From assembly GCF_002154225.1 (NCBI RefSeq), contig NZ_MTSE01000018.1, forward strand, positions 387 through 64,386: DNA of 64,000 bases, in the 5' to 3' direction. This stretch comes from Hymenobacter crusticola. GTDB taxonomy: Bacteria; Bacteroidota; Bacteroidia; Cytophagales; Hymenobacteraceae. Of this stretch, positions 63,976 to 64,000 are shown piece after piece (within the stretch, counting starts at the first letter, position 1; every line of letters begins with the position of its first letter). The notes under the pieces are model-generated. The model was given only the letters and a program-made list of their open reading frames with translations, made no database searches and was not told the origin of the DNA. The position numbers and the translations under genes were made by a program.

Positions 63976-64000
63976 CTATGGCAGACAACTCTTTGCTAGG

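Overview
The window looks like chromosomal DNA of a Hymenobacter-like member of the Bacteroidota (Cytophagales). The reasons are type IX secretion (T9SS) type A sorting domains on the giant secreted proteins, PKD/Ig/FG-GAP architectures, the DUF4266-DUF3570 and ScyD families, the near absence of Shine-Dalgarno sequences before starts, and a moderately high GC content broken by AT-rich promoter islands. I see no rRNA, tRNA, CRISPR array, transposase or phage gene.

Region 1 (1-29.2 kb, all plus strand) is a cell-surface locus. It opens with the 3' part of a PKD/Ig protein carrying an embedded SGNH-hydrolase domain. Six tandem paralogues of about 1030-2170 residues follow. Each has a signal peptide, repeated modules of one SbsA-type Ig-like domain plus a propeller of FG-GAP/VCBS calcium loops, sometimes IPT/TIG domains, and a C-terminal T9SS sorting domain. 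By my count every module has exactly seven calcium loops, and the proteins hold 4, 2, 2, 2, 4 and 2 modules. Each gene ends in its own hairpin terminator, so they look like separate transcription units.

Region 2 (29.2-33.6 kb) holds class II fructose-bisphosphate aldolase, a small membrane protein, a palindromic repeat cluster and a secreted GH36 alpha-galactosidase.

Region 3 (33.7-46.3 kb) is a nitrate-assimilation locus. Read on the minus strand it runs nirB, nirD, outer-membrane porin, NarK-type transporter, a nitrate reductase fused to an NAD(P)H-dehydrogenase and BFD module, and a rubredoxin fused to a degenerate nitrite/sulfite-reductase-like body. The divergent cobA supplies the siroheme precursor. 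Three of the gaps between these genes hold long hairpin-forming repeat elements.

Region 4 (46.3-53.1 kb) contains a six-hairpin glycosidase lipoprotein, an aldo/keto reductase, a Bcr/CflA-type exporter and a ScyD-like propeller lipoprotein.

Region 5 (53.2-58.3 kb) is a chromate locus: a ChrB-domain/AraC fusion regulator, ChrA, and a Tat-exported protein with two DUF1259 domains. A divergent DUF937-OmpA membrane protein lies next to it.

Region 6 (58.3-64 kb) is a two-component system divergent from a thioredoxin, ApbE, DUF4266 and DUF3570 operon. Three direct-repeat boxes in the shared intergenic region suggest that the response regulator controls the operon. This is the best candidate here for an incompletely described envelope redox/flavinylation system.
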